Of a DNA stretch of 64,000 nt, positions 56,223-64,000 are shown in pieces. The position numbers and the translations under genes are program-made. Source of the DNA: Neopararhizobium haloflavum (GTDB taxonomy: Bacteria > Pseudomonadota > Alphaproteobacteria > Rhizobiales > Rhizobiaceae); contig NZ_NWUC01000005.1 in the NCBI RefSeq assembly GCF_002750855.1, positions 62,001 through 126,000 on the forward strand. Reading direction: 5' to 3'. Each line of letters starts with the position of its first letter. Position 1 is the first letter of the stretch. Under the pieces are notes generated by a model. It was given only the letters and a program-made list of their open reading frames with translations, was not told where the DNA came from and did not search any database.

Positions 56223-56933
56223 TCAGGCCGCCATCTCGCCGAGGTTTTGCGTAAGTGTTCTCTTACGCAAGGCGGCGATGATTTCGGCGAGGACGGCAAC
56301 GGCGATTTCCGCCGGACTGGCCGCGCCGATGTCGAGACCGATCGGTGCCGCGATGCGGTCGATGGCCGCGTCGCCGACGCCGGCCTCACGCAGCCGGTCG
56401 ATGCGCCGGGCGTGCGTCTTGCGGCTGCCGAGCGCACCGACATAAAAGCAGTTTGCCGTCAGCGCTGCCTGAAGCGCATGGTCGTCGATCTTCGGATCGT
56501 GCGTCACGGCGGCGACGGCCGTGAACATGTCGAGAGGCTGTGTGCGCAGCGCGTCTTCCGGCCAGTCCGCGACAAGCCGCGTCCCTTCGAAGCGCTCGGC
56601 CGTCGCGAAGGCCGTGCGCGGATCGATGATGGTGACGTCGAAGCCGGCGAGCCGCGCCATCGGGGCCAGGGTCTGGCTGATATGCACGGCGCCGATCACG
56701 ACCAACCGGGCCGGCGGGACATGCACATTGAGAAAATAGGTCTTGTCCGCAGCCTCCACGAGGCCCGATTTGCCGCTGAGCAATGCAGCCGCGATCGCCT
56801 CGCGCAAAGACGGATCGGCGCATTCAGCTTCGTTGACGATGTGCGCGTCGCCACTGGCGATATCCGTGATCAGGATCGCGGGACGTCTTGCGCCGCGCGC
56901 TTCGTTCAAGGCAAAAATCAGCCGGCGATCCAT
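56223..56933 (-). CDS. XdhC family protein (Rossmann half)
   Basis: 236 residues. RRPAILITDIASGDAHIV at the start, LVVIGAVHISQTLAPMARLAG as the dinucleotide-binding loop, GFDVTIIDPR, AAVTHDPKIDDHAL and FYVGALGSRKTHARRIDRL form the XdhC C-domain. XdhC proteins bind the molybdenum cofactor and insert it sulfurated into molybdenum hydroxylases. The gene's ATG overlaps the upstream XdhC N-domain gene's stop by one nt (TGATG). The two halves, normally one protein, are thus separate genes here, as in some cox clusters (CoxF/CoxI). Confidence 0.9.
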   Translation of the reverse strand: MDRRLIFALNEARGARRPAILITDIASGDAHIVNEAECADPSLREAIAAALLSGKSGLVEAADKTYFLNVHVPPARLVVIGAVHISQTLAPMARLAGFDVTIIDPRTAFATAERFEGTRLVADWPEDALRTQPLDMFTAVAAVTHDPKIDDHALQAALTANCFYVGALGSRKTHARRIDRLREAGVGDAAIDRIAAPIGLDIGAASPAEIAVAVLAEIIAALRKRTLTQNLGEMAA

Positions 56934-57268
56934 CAGTCGATCCTTTCCACGTAGACGCGAATGCGCCCGCCGCAGGACAGGCCGACCTGCCATGCCGTTT
57001 CGTCCGCGACACCGAATTCCAGCATGCGCGGCTTGCCGCTGTCGATGACGTCGGCCGCCTCTGCGATCACCGCGCCCTCCACGCACCCGCCGGAAACCGA
57101 GCCCTCGAAATTCCCGTCTCCGTCGATCACGAGATGGCTGCCGACCGGTCGCGGCGCCGACCCCCAGGTTTCCATCACGGTCGCCAGTGCGACCTGACGT
57201 CCGGCCTCGAGCCAGCCTTGTGCAATGGCCAGCGGATCGCCGGCATCGATGGCAGTGCCGTTGCTCAT
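56933..57268 (-). CDS. XdhC/CoxI N-terminal domain protein
   Basis: 111 residues from ATG 57268, behind GGAGAGATC. WLEAGRQVALATVMETWGSAPRPVGSHLVI is the XdhC/CoxI N-terminal signature. FEGSVSGGCVEGAVIAEA and VGLSCGGRIRVYVE follow, with Cys residues in the conserved GGCVE and SCGG. It would function with the adjacent XdhC Rossmann-half in maturing a molybdenum hydroxylase. Stop and next start overlap by one nt. Confidence 0.92.
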   Translation of the reverse strand: MSNGTAIDAGDPLAIAQGWLEAGRQVALATVMETWGSAPRPVGSHLVIDGDGNFEGSVSGGCVEGAVIAEAADVIDSGKPRMLEFGVADETAWQVGLSCGGRIRVYVERID

Positions 57269-57279
57269 GATCTCTCCTT

Positions 57280-58509
57280 TCACGCTGCCCTCCCCCCGCT
57301 CAGATAGCGGCGCGGGTCGCTGTCGCGCGACCTTCCCGCAGAAAGCGACTCGGCCAGCCCCTCGATTGCCTCCAGATTGTGAACGGCGCGGAATTCGTCG
57401 ACATGCGGCAGCATCGCCTGCACGCCCCGCGCCCTGGCCTCGAATCCGTCGAAACGCAGCAGCGGATTGAGCCAGATGAGCCGCCTGCACGAACGATGCA
57501 GCCGGTCCATCTCGAATTCCAGATCGTCGCCGCCATCTCGCTCCAGGCCATCGGTGATCAGGAGCACGATGGCGCCTTGTCCCAGCACCCGCCGGCTCCA
57601 GTTGCGGTTGAATGCGGCAAGCGTCGAGGCGATCCGCGTTCCGCCCTGCCAGTCACGAACGGCGGCGGTGCACTCGTCCAGCGCTTCGTCGGGGTCCCGA
57701 TGTCGCATCTGGCGCGTCACATTGGTCAGCCGCGTGCCGAAAAGGAAGGTATGGACGCGCCGGCGACGCTCCGTCAGCACATGGAGGAAGTGCAGGAAGA
57801 TGCGCGTGTACTGGCTCATGGAGCCGGAAATGTCGGCCAGAACCACGAGCGGCGGATGAATTTCCCTGCGTGTGCGAAAGGCCGGCAGGATCAGTTGTCC
57901 GCCTGTGCGCATGGCGCCACGCATCGTGGCACGCGGGTCGACCCGGCCGGTGCGGTGCGTCGGACGGAACCGGCGGGTCTTCACCCGGTCGACCGGCAGG
58001 ACGAGCGATGCGAGTGCCTTCTTGGCCGCAGCGATCTCGCTGGCCGTCATCTGCGCGAAATCCGTCGTGCGCAGGACTTCGTTGCCGGAAGATGACAACC
58101 GCGCGTCCACCTCTATCTCCGGCTTTTCCTCAGGCGGCCGGGATTTCTCGTGTCCCTCGAACAGCGCCTGGCTCACCCGCGTTTCACCGGCCTTCAGCTT
58201 CTCCCGGTGCTGCTGATCGAGCGCAACCGGCGAAAACATGGCGATCATCTTCTCGACGAGATCCCGCGATCGCCAGAACAGGCGGAACGCCTCGTCGAAG
58301 ATCGCATGATCTTCGCGCCGATTGACGAGGACGCAGTGCAAGGTCCAGTAGAATTCCTCGCGCGAGCCGATGCCTGACACCTTCACCGCCTCGATCGCAT
58401 CGGTCACCGCGGCCGGCCCGACGCGCATCCCCGCCTTTCGCAAGGTGCGCGCAAAGAAGACGATGTTGTCGGCCAGGCGGCCCGTGTCGTTCGTCGTTTC
58501 CATGCTCAC
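57280..58509 (-). CDS. coxE: CoxE-type VWA protein
   Basis: About 409 residues. The MIDAS motif DISGSMSQYTRIFLHFLH lies near residue 230, followed by RVHTFLFGTRLTNVT and IVLLITDGLERDGGDD. The N-half is the CoxE helical domain (NIVFFARTLRKAGMRVGPAAV). CoxE works with the MoxR ATPase CoxD as a chaperone pair in active-site assembly of CO dehydrogenase. It starts 36 nt after coxD. ATG 58503 is an equally possible start; neither has a strong ribosome-binding site. Confidence 0.92.
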   Translation of the reverse strand: MSMETTNDTGRLADNIVFFARTLRKAGMRVGPAAVTDAIEAVKVSGIGSREEFYWTLHCVLVNRREDHAIFDEAFRLFWRSRDLVEKMIAMFSPVALDQQHREKLKAGETRVSQALFEGHEKSRPPEEKPEIEVDARLSSSGNEVLRTTDFAQMTASEIAAAKKALASLVLPVDRVKTRRFRPTHRTGRVDPRATMRGAMRTGGQLILPAFRTRREIHPPLVVLADISGSMSQYTRIFLHFLHVLTERRRRVHTFLFGTRLTNVTRQMRHRDPDEALDECTAAVRDWQGGTRIASTLAAFNRNWSRRVLGQGAIVLLITDGLERDGGDDLEFEMDRLHRSCRRLIWLNPLLRFDGFEARARGVQAMLPHVDEFRAVHNLEAIEGLAESLSAGRSRDSDPRRYLSGGRAA

Positions 58510-58545
58510 GTGATCGTCGTTCGCGCCACTGATCGCCTGGCGCTC

Positions 58546-59463
58546 CTATTCCGCCGCGGCGAGATCTGCCTTCACCGCATCGAGCAGCTTGCGGCCCTCG
58601 CCCGAGCCGATGCGGGCAATGTCTTCCTGGTACTTTAACAACGTCCCGAGCGTATCCGAAACGGTCTGCGGGTCGAGCGCCATGCGGTCGAGTTCGGTCA
58701 GCGCGCTCGCCCAGTCGATCGTCTCCGCCACGCCAGGGTTCTTGAACAGGTCGATGGTCCTCAGCCTCTGCACATAGGCGACGACCTCGCGCGAAAGGTC
58801 GGCGTTGCAGCCGGGCACCTTGCGCCGAACGATCTCCAGTTCACGCTCTGCCTGCGGATAGTCGACCCAGTGGTAAAGGCATCGCCGCTTGAGCGCGTCG
58901 TGGATCTCGCGCGTCCGGTTCGTCGTGATGATCACGATCGGCGGTTCTTCGGCTTTGATCGTCCCGATCTCCGGGATGGTGACCTGGAAATCCGACAGAA
59001 CTTCCAGAAGAAAAGCCTCGAAGGCCTCGTCCGTGCGGTCGAGTTCGTCGATCAGGAAGACCGGGGCCCTGCCCGCCTCGCTCTCCAGCGCCTGCAACAC
59101 CGGGCGGCGGATCAGGTAGCGGTCGGAGAAAATGCCCTTCTCGATCAATCCCCGTTCGGTGCCGCCGGTCGCTTCGGCCATCCGGATTTCCAGCATCTGG
59201 GCCGGATAATTCCATTCATAGACCGCCGAGGCGACATCCAGCCCCTCATAGCATTGCAGCCGGATCAGCGGACGGTCCAGCCCCTTGGCCAGCACCTTGG
59301 CGATCTCGGTCTTGCCGACGCCGGCCTCGCCCTCCAGAAAGAGCGGCCTGTGCATTCTCAAGGACAGGAACACCACCGTCGCCAGATCCCTGCCGGCGAC
59401 ATAGTCGTTGTCGTTCAGCAGCGTCAGTGTTTCGTCGATCGATTGCGGCAGTGCTTGAGCCAT
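58546..59463 (-). CDS. coxD: CoxD-type MoxR family AAA+ ATPase
   Basis: 305 residues. Walker A LEGEAGVGKTEIAKVLA near residue 40, Walker B VFLIDELDRTDEAFEAFLLEVL, and IITTNRTREIHDALKRRCLYHWVDYP sensor/arginine region are the MoxR pattern. In Oligotropha, CoxD is an ATP-dependent chaperone that helps build the Cu-S-Mo centre. It is paired with the VWA protein CoxE downstream. An AAGGAG ribosome-binding site directly precedes the ATG. Confidence 0.95.
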   Translation of the reverse strand: MAQALPQSIDETLTLLNDNDYVAGRDLATVVFLSLRMHRPLFLEGEAGVGKTEIAKVLAKGLDRPLIRLQCYEGLDVASAVYEWNYPAQMLEIRMAEATGGTERGLIEKGIFSDRYLIRRPVLQALESEAGRAPVFLIDELDRTDEAFEAFLLEVLSDFQVTIPEIGTIKAEEPPIVIITTNRTREIHDALKRRCLYHWVDYPQAERELEIVRRKVPGCNADLSREVVAYVQRLRTIDLFKNPGVAETIDWASALTELDRMALDPQTVSDTLGTLLKYQEDIARIGSGEGRKLLDAVKADLAAAE

Positions 59464-59487
59464 TGCAACTCCTTCGTGGCCGGCCGT

Positions 59488-59982
59488 TCAGAGTGCCTGA
59501 TAGTGCCGGTCGAGATAGATGAGCGCCGGTCGATGCTCGCCAAGCCTCAGGCCGACAACCTGCCCGAAAATGATGGTGTGCGTCGACATGGGCTTTAGTT
59601 CCACCACCCGGCAGTCGAAGACCGCACGCGCGTCGCTGAGCGTCGGCGCGCCCGTCGTGATCGTATCCCACGAACCGACATCGAAGCGCTCCTTTTCGCT
59701 GAGACCGGTCAGGCCCGAAAAGGCGTCGGCCAGGGTGCGATGCGTGTCAGCCAGGGTATTGATGGCGAAATAGCCGCTCTCGAAGAACGGGTCGTTCTTT
59801 GGATTGGTCCGATTGACGCACACGAGCACCGTCGGCGGATCATCCGAAACGGAACAGCTTGCCGTCGCCGTCATCCCCCGGCGCACACCGTTCCATTCGG
59901 TCGTCACGACCTGGACATGGCCGGCATAGCGGCTCATGGCCTCGCGATACTCCTGCGGCGCGATCGATTGTCTGTGCAGCAA
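59488..59982 (-). CDS. Flavin reductase domain protein
   Basis: 164 residues. The N-terminal YREAMSRYAGHVQVVTTEWNG, then GMTATASCSVSDDPPTVLVCVNRT and FAINTLADTHRTLADAF, are typical of the HpaC-like FMN-binding family. It would reduce FMN or FAD with NAD(P)H for a partner monooxygenase or as an electron carrier. It heads the minus-strand maturation operon, 24 nt before coxD. The start TTG 59982 is supported by GAGG six nt upstream; ATG 59937 is the alternative. Confidence 0.9.
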   Translation of the reverse strand: MLHRQSIAPQEYREAMSRYAGHVQVVTTEWNGVRRGMTATASCSVSDDPPTVLVCVNRTNPKNDPFFESGYFAINTLADTHRTLADAFSGLTGLSEKERFDVGSWDTITTGAPTLSDARAVFDCRVVELKPMSTHTIIFGQVVGLRLGEHRPALIYLDRHYQAL

Positions 59983-60207
59983 GCAACACCTCTTTCAAAG
60001 CCGTCGGATCGCAGCTCCGATCCGCAATAGATAAGGTTTCAAAGCACGTTTGAAAGCCGGTTGTTTGCGCTTTCTTGTCCATCCGGTCAACGCGTCGGGC
60101 CTGCCTGGCAGCTCCGCCACGGCGCGCGGATGGTTCGGCGCCCGCTCATGGTTCCATTTCGCAACGTCCCGCATTAGAAGGGAGAGGAGAGCAAAATCAG
60201 GGACATC

Positions 60208-61344
60208 ATGAGATCACGAACCGGCCAGAAGCTGACGGCAGCCGCCCTGATGTGGCCCTTGATGACCGGAGCTGCCGGCGCTGAGGACAGCCTTCGTCTG
60301 GGCCTCGTCGCACCCGATGATGGCACGCTGTCGATCTTCGGCGAACAGGCAGCGACGGCGCTGGAAGCCTTCGCCGAAAGCCGCACCGACCTGACGGTCG
60401 AGGTGGTCCCCGCCCCCGAACCCTGCGATGACGAGGGAGCGGGCGAGGCCGCATCCTCGCTGATCGAAGCCGGCGTCGATGCCGTCGTCGGTCTCTTCTG
60501 TGTCGAGACCATCGATGCCGCCATGCCGATGCTTGCCGAATCGGCCATACCGGCCATTACGGTGAGCGTTCGCGCCGGCATCGTGATGGAGGATGCGCTG
60601 AGCCGGGGCTGGCCACTCTTCCGCCTCGCCCCATCTGCCGAGGCCGAGGCACGCCGCATCGCCGCCATCATCGCCGAGCGCTGGGCCGACGAGCCCTTCG
60701 CGCTGATCGAGGACGGCACGATCTACGGCCGTGATCTGGCGGAGACCGTTCGGCTGGAACTGGAGGAGATGGGCATAACGCCAAGCTTCATCGACAACTA
60801 TCGCCCGGCCGAGGAGATGCAGTTCGGACTCGTCCGGCGGCTGGCGAGCGCCGGCGTCAGTCATGTCTTCGTCGGCGGCGACCGCTCCGATGTCGCGGTC
60901 ATGGCGCGCGATGCCGCTGCTGCCGACCTTGGTCTGACCTTCATGGGCGGCGACGCCATGCGGGCCGCCGATGGTGTGGTTCCCCTTCCCGACGGCGTCT
61001 ACGCCGTAACGGCGCAGCGCCCGCGAGACCTGGACGCGCAGCAGGAGGCGATTGCGGCGATTGAGACCGTCCTGGATGAACGGGGCAGCGAAGACGTTCG
61101 TCCGACCGACGGCTATCATCTCCCGCTTTTCGCCGCCGCCGAGATCCTGGCTGAGGCCAAAAAGGACGCGACATCGATGCAGATGGACGAAGCGTTGCGC
61201 AGCCGGACGTTCAAGACCGCGATTGGCGACATCGCGTTCGGACGCGACCAGGCGATTGACGGCGACACGTACCGCCTCACGGTTTCGCGTAACGGATCGC
61301 TGCGCCCCGTTTCACCCGCCGATACCGAGACGCGCCAGGATTGA
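60208..61344 (+). CDS. Periplasmic ligand-binding protein, branched-chain amino acid type (orphan)
   Basis: 378 residues. A Sec signal (MRSRTGQKLTAAALMWPLMTG, cut near GAAGA) is followed by a type I periplasmic-binding fold: LRLGLVAPDDGTLSIFGEQA, GVDAVVGLFCVETIDAA and SVRAGIVMEDALSRG. FALIEDGTIYGRDLAETV and VFVGGDRSDVAVMARDA match LivJ-like proteins. No ABC permease or ATPase gene is near. It could work with a distant transporter or as a sensor. It ends 5 nt before the P1 peptidase start. Confidence 0.85.
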   Translation: MRSRTGQKLTAAALMWPLMTGAAGAEDSLRLGLVAPDDGTLSIFGEQAATALEAFAESRTDLTVEVVPAPEPCDDEGAGEAASSLIEAGVDAVVGLFCVETIDAAMPMLAESAIPAITVSVRAGIVMEDALSRGWPLFRLAPSAEAEARRIAAIIAERWADEPFALIEDGTIYGRDLAETVRLELEEMGITPSFIDNYRPAEEMQFGLVRRLASAGVSHVFVGGDRSDVAVMARDAAAADLGLTFMGGDAMRAADGVVPLPDGVYAVTAQRPRDLDAQQEAIAAIETVLDERGSEDVRPTDGYHLPLFAAAEILAEAKKDATSMQMDEALRSRTFKTAIGDIAFGRDQAIDGDTYRLTVSRNGSLRPVSPADTETRQD

Positions 61345-61349
61345 CGGCG

Positions 61350-62366
61350 ATGAGACGGGGACCGCGCAATCTGATAACCGACGTCGCAGGCCTGCGTGTC
61401 GGTAACGCCGAGGACCACCGGCTGAAATCGGGCGTGACGGCCCTCCTCTGCGACCAGCCCGCGACCGCGGCCGTCGAGGTGCTGGGCGGCGCACCCGGCA
61501 CCCGCGAAACCGATCTCCTGGCCCCGCACAATACTGTTCAGCACGTCGACGCCATTGTCCTATCGGGCGGATCGGGCTTCGGCCTCGACGCCGCTTCGGG
61601 CGTCCAGGCCCGTCTGCGTGAAGAGGGTCGTGGTTTTCCCGTCGGCCCGCACCGCATTCCCATCGTTCCCGCGGCGATCCTGTTCGACCTGATGAATGGC
61701 GGCGACAAGGACTGGGGACGCTATCCGCCCTATCGCGAGCTCGGATACGCAGCGGCGGCAAAGAGTGCCGCCACCTTCGATCTCGGCACTGCCGGCGCCG
61801 GCACGGGCGCAACGACAGCGGGCCTGAAGGGTGGCCTCGGCTCGGCATCCACGGTTCTCGCCAATGGCCCCACCATCGGCGCCCTCGTCGCCGTCAACGC
61901 CCTCGGAGCGACGACGTTCGGCGAGAAAGGGCATTTCTGGGCAGCGCCCTTCGAAAAGCAGGATGAGTTCGGCGGTCTCGGCTATCCCTCCGCCATGCCG
62001 GCCGACCCCGATCAGGTCAGGCTGAAGATGCGCGACCGCGCCCGCCCCGGCGCCAACACCACGATCGCGGTCATTGCGACGGACGCCGAGCTGACCAAGG
62101 CGGAGGCAAAGCGACTGGCGATCTCTGCCCATGACGGCTTCGCCCGCGCGATCTGGCCAGCGCACACCGCCATGGATGGTGATCTGGTTTTCGCGCTGGC
62201 AACGGGAACAGGATCGCGGCCGGTCGCCGACGATTTTATCGACCTGTGCGCCGCGGCAGCCGCGACCATGGCCCGCGCGATCGCACGCGGCGTTTACCAA
62301 GCCGAGGCCGCGGCGCAGGATGGCGTGCCGACCTGGCGGGCGCGGTTCGGTTCACCGAAGGCTTGA
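61350..62366 (+). CDS. P1 (DmpA/S58) family autoprocessing peptidase
   Basis: 338 residues from ATG 61350. [16 protein letters not shown] at the start, [18 protein letters not shown] and [12 protein letters not shown] are P1-family motifs. The self-cleavage site is expected in [18 protein letters not shown], where the Thr after Asn would become the new N-terminal nucleophile; most DmpA enzymes use Ser here. It would be an aminopeptidase on small amides or beta-peptides in the cytoplasm. AGGA lies 9 nt upstream of this ATG, so the TTG at 61341 is not preferred. It follows the binding-protein gene. Confidence 0.9.
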   Translation: MRRGPRNLITDVAGLRVGNAEDHRLKSGVTALLCDQPATAAVEVLGGAPGTRETDLLAPHNTVQHVDAIVLSGGSGFGLDAASGVQARLREEGRGFPVGPHRIPIVPAAILFDLMNGGDKDWGRYPPYRELGYAAAAKSAATFDLGTAGAGTGATTAGLKGGLGSASTVLANGPTIGALVAVNALGATTFGEKGHFWAAPFEKQDEFGGLGYPSAMPADPDQVRLKMRDRARPGANTTIAVIATDAELTKAEAKRLAISAHDGFARAIWPAHTAMDGDLVFALATGTGSRPVADDFIDLCAAAAATMARAIARGVYQAEAAAQDGVPTWRARFGSPKA

Positions 62367-62439
62367 TGCCGGCAAACGGCGTTGTCGCGCGACGCCCGCG
62401 GTGCTATCGGCTGCACCACCAGAGCTCCAAGGATCAGCC

Positions 62440-63123
62440 ATGCCAGCCACCCGCCCCCTTTGCATCGCCCCCTCCATTCTTGCCGCCGACTACGCAAGGC
62501 TCGGCCAGGAAGTGCGCGACGTGGTCGAGGCAGGCGCTGACTGGATCCACCTTGATGTCATGGACGGGCATTTCGTCCCCAACATTTCCTATGGCCCGGA
62601 CGTCATCAAGGCGCTGCGGCCGCACACCGACGCCATTTTTGACTGCCATTTGATGATCGCCCCGTGTGATCCCTACCTGAAAGCCTTCGCCAAGGCCGGG
62701 TGCGACATCATCACCGTCCACGCCGAGGCCGGGCCGCATCTTCACCGTTCGCTTCAGGCAATCCGGGCGCTTGGCAAGAAGGCCGGTGTCTCGCTCAATC
62801 CAGGCACACCGGAATCGGTCGTCGAGTATGTCCTCGATCAACTGGACCTGATCCTCGTCATGAGCGTCAATCCCGGATTCGGTGGCCAGAAGTTCATCCC
62901 CGCGGTCATCGAGAAGTGCCGCCGGCTGAAGGCGATGATCGGGGATCGTCCGATCGATCTCGAAGTCGACGGCGGCGTGACGGCCGAAACCGCGCCCCTC
63001 GTCGCCGAAGCGGGCGCCAATGCACTCGTCGCCGGCTCGGCCGTCTTCAAGGGCGGCACGGTTGAGAGCTACCGCAGCAATATCGACGCGATCCGCAGGG
63101 CTGCCGCGGGTGCCCGCGCATGA
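62440..63123 (+). CDS. rpe: Ribulose-phosphate 3-epimerase
   Basis: 227 residues. [30 protein letters not shown] with the metal-binding His/Asp, [36 protein letters not shown] and LEVDGGVT are all present. It interconverts ribulose-5-phosphate and xylulose-5-phosphate in the pentose phosphate and Calvin pathways. The ATG 62440 has AAGGA five nt upstream; a longer frame overlapping the peptidase gene is a shadow. A membrane-protein gene starts 7 nt after its stop. Confidence 0.97.
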   Translation: MPATRPLCIAPSILAADYARLGQEVRDVVEAGADWIHLDVMDGHFVPNISYGPDVIKALRPHTDAIFDCHLMIAPCDPYLKAFAKAGCDIITVHAEAGPHLHRSLQAIRALGKKAGVSLNPGTPESVVEYVLDQLDLILVMSVNPGFGGQKFIPAVIEKCRRLKAMIGDRPIDLEVDGGVTAETAPLVAEAGANALVAGSAVFKGGTVESYRSNIDAIRRAAAGARA

Positions 63124-63130
63124 TGGCCGC

Positions 63131-63652
63131 GTGAATGCGATGCGGCGCCTTGGCGATCGCGCCTGGCAGTCGCTGCCGCGCGGGCGCGACCAGCTGTTTG
63201 CCCCGCTCTGGGGCATCGCCATGGCGCTGTCGCTGGCATTGTCCCTGCAACTGCGCGTCGAGGGCCTGACGAGCCACCGGCCGGCACTGCTCCTGCTCTA
63301 TTTCTGCGGCGGCGCATTCGCCTGGCCCCCGGCTATTTTCCTCATGCGGTTTCTCGGTACCGCGCGCCGTTTCGAAGTTCGGTTCGCCGCAGCGTTCCTA
63401 TGCCTCTCTGTCCTCACGATCGGTGTGACAGCCGGTCTCTTCGCGATCGTCTACCGCAATTTCTATGCGGAATGGCACGGCGATCCGTTCACGGTTCTGT
63501 GGTTCTTCCAGCTTGCCTTCACCTCGGCCTCGGCGATCTACCAGTTCGCCGTCATCGGCCTCGGCCATCTGCTGCCGCTCGGCTTCGTCTTTCTGGTCGC
63601 GGCAAGTTGCTGGCAATCGGCCCGGATGGCCGAATCGCCGGCGTTGCGTTGA
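63131..63652 (+). CDS. Small integral membrane protein, unknown function
   Basis: 173 residues from GTG 63131; ATG 63140 is equally possible. Four hydrophobic segments are clear: LWGIAMALSLALSLQL, ALLLLYFCGGAFAW, FAAAFLCLSVLTIGVTAGLF and FAVIGLGHLLPLGFVFLVAA. I cannot place it in a family. It lies between rpe (7 nt upstream) and purB (64 nt downstream) on the same strand and is probably co-transcribed with rpe. Confidence 0.72.
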   Translation: MNAMRRLGDRAWQSLPRGRDQLFAPLWGIAMALSLALSLQLRVEGLTSHRPALLLLYFCGGAFAWPPAIFLMRFLGTARRFEVRFAAAFLCLSVLTIGVTAGLFAIVYRNFYAEWHGDPFTVLWFFQLAFTSASAIYQFAVIGLGHLLPLGFVFLVAASCWQSARMAESPALR

Positions 63653-63716
63653 GATTCATCGAGCGATGCTCTAAAGCGCAGCACATCCCGCAACTGATCC
63701 TGCAAAAGGCCCGCCG

Positions 63717-64000
63717 ATGATCCCGCGTTACTCCCGCCCCGAAATGGTCGATATCTGGTCGCCGGAACAGAAGTTCCGCATCTGGTTCGAGATCGAGGCG
63801 CATGCCTGCGACGCGATGGCGGAACTCGGCGTTATTCCGAAGGAAGCCGCCGCGACCATCTGGGAAAAGGGCGGCAATGCCACGTTCGATGTCGACCGCA
63901 TCGACGAAATCGAGGCCGTTACCAAGCACGACGTCATCGCCTTCCTGACCCATCTGGCGGAAATCGTCGGCCCCGACGCGCGCTTCGTCCATCAGGGCAT
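63717..64000 (+). CDS. purB: Adenylosuccinate lyase, N-terminal part
   Basis: The window ends inside this gene. The 94 residues seen begin MIPRYSRPEMVDIWSPEQKF and continue IWFEIEAHACDAMAELGVIP, KGGNATFDVDRIDEIEAVTKHDVIAFLTHLAE and PDARFVHQG. This is the PurB N-domain with the ETRTKHD-type motif (here EAVTKHDV) that precedes the first catalytic His. It splits SAICAR and adenylosuccinate in purine synthesis. AAAGG precedes the ATG. Confidence 0.97.
   Translation, partial: MIPRYSRPEMVDIWSPEQKFRIWFEIEAHACDAMAELGVIPKEAAATIWEKGGNATFDVDRIDEIEAVTKHDVIAFLTHLAEIVGPDARFVHQG

Overview
The window is a chromosomal segment of an alphaproteobacterium, most likely of the order Hyphomicrobiales (Rhizobiales). 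GC is high, genes are packed with many 1-4 nt junctions, and several families are typical of that group: the envelope protein EipB, DUF1489, a phasin, an ATP12-type F1 assembly chaperone, a D-Ala-D-Ala carboxypeptidase fused to a SPOR domain, DUF1217, and a molybdopterin-binding/NTP-transferase fusion. I saw no transposase, integrase, phage gene, CRISPR array or rRNA. It reads as core genome. Two tRNA genes are present, Glu(CTC) and Leu(GAG), both on the minus strand. The genus cannot be named from this sequence alone.

Layout. 1-8.5 kb holds a membrane sulfatase-fold protein convergent with an OpgC-like acyltransferase, eipB, a RidA/GDPD/FemAB-like/SMR/HIT series and azlCD. 8.7-17.4 kb holds clpS-clpA, a phasin with a legible promoter and two operator-like palindromes, the DAC-SPOR protein, a VWA/DnaJ-like pair, DUF1489 and sdaA. 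17.6-24.4 kb holds a 57-residue membrane peptide, DUF599, an aldo/keto reductase, a DUF1624 acyltransferase with a cysteine-rich tail, a MerR regulator with a perfect palindrome in its promoter, mgtE, the two tRNAs and a methyltransferase-DUF4214 fusion. 24.4-36.2 kb holds lipB, pccA, a DMT exporter, an XRE regulator, the formaldehyde genes adhC and fghA flanking a core-MetE-like methionine synthase, a six-unit DUF1217 protein and pccB. 36.2-50.2 kb holds an ATP12 chaperone, an RluC/D-type synthase, fluC (crcB), rarA with a Deg protease, a thermonuclease-like protein, a giant AsmA/DUF3971 protein, a one-cysteine Bcp, DUF455, an M23 endopeptidase and a DEAD-box helicase. 50.4-64 kb holds dnaE, a small SOS-type gene, a CoxD/CoxE/XdhC/MobA-like molybdenum-hydroxylase maturation operon without its hydroxylase, an orphan binding protein, a P1 peptidase, rpe and the start of purB.

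The most interesting element lies in the longest protein-gene-free gap of the window, 53861-54220. A 28-codon ORF for a hydrophobic peptide sits behind a good ribosome binding site and a promoter whose spacer contains a perfect alphaproteobacterial LexA box (GTTC-N7-GTTC). Its size, hydrophobicity and regulation match the SOS-induced division inhibitor SidA of Caulobacter, so it is a candidate SidA-like peptide that standard gene callers would miss. The phasin and merR promoters also carry readable operators that yield testable regulatory predictions.
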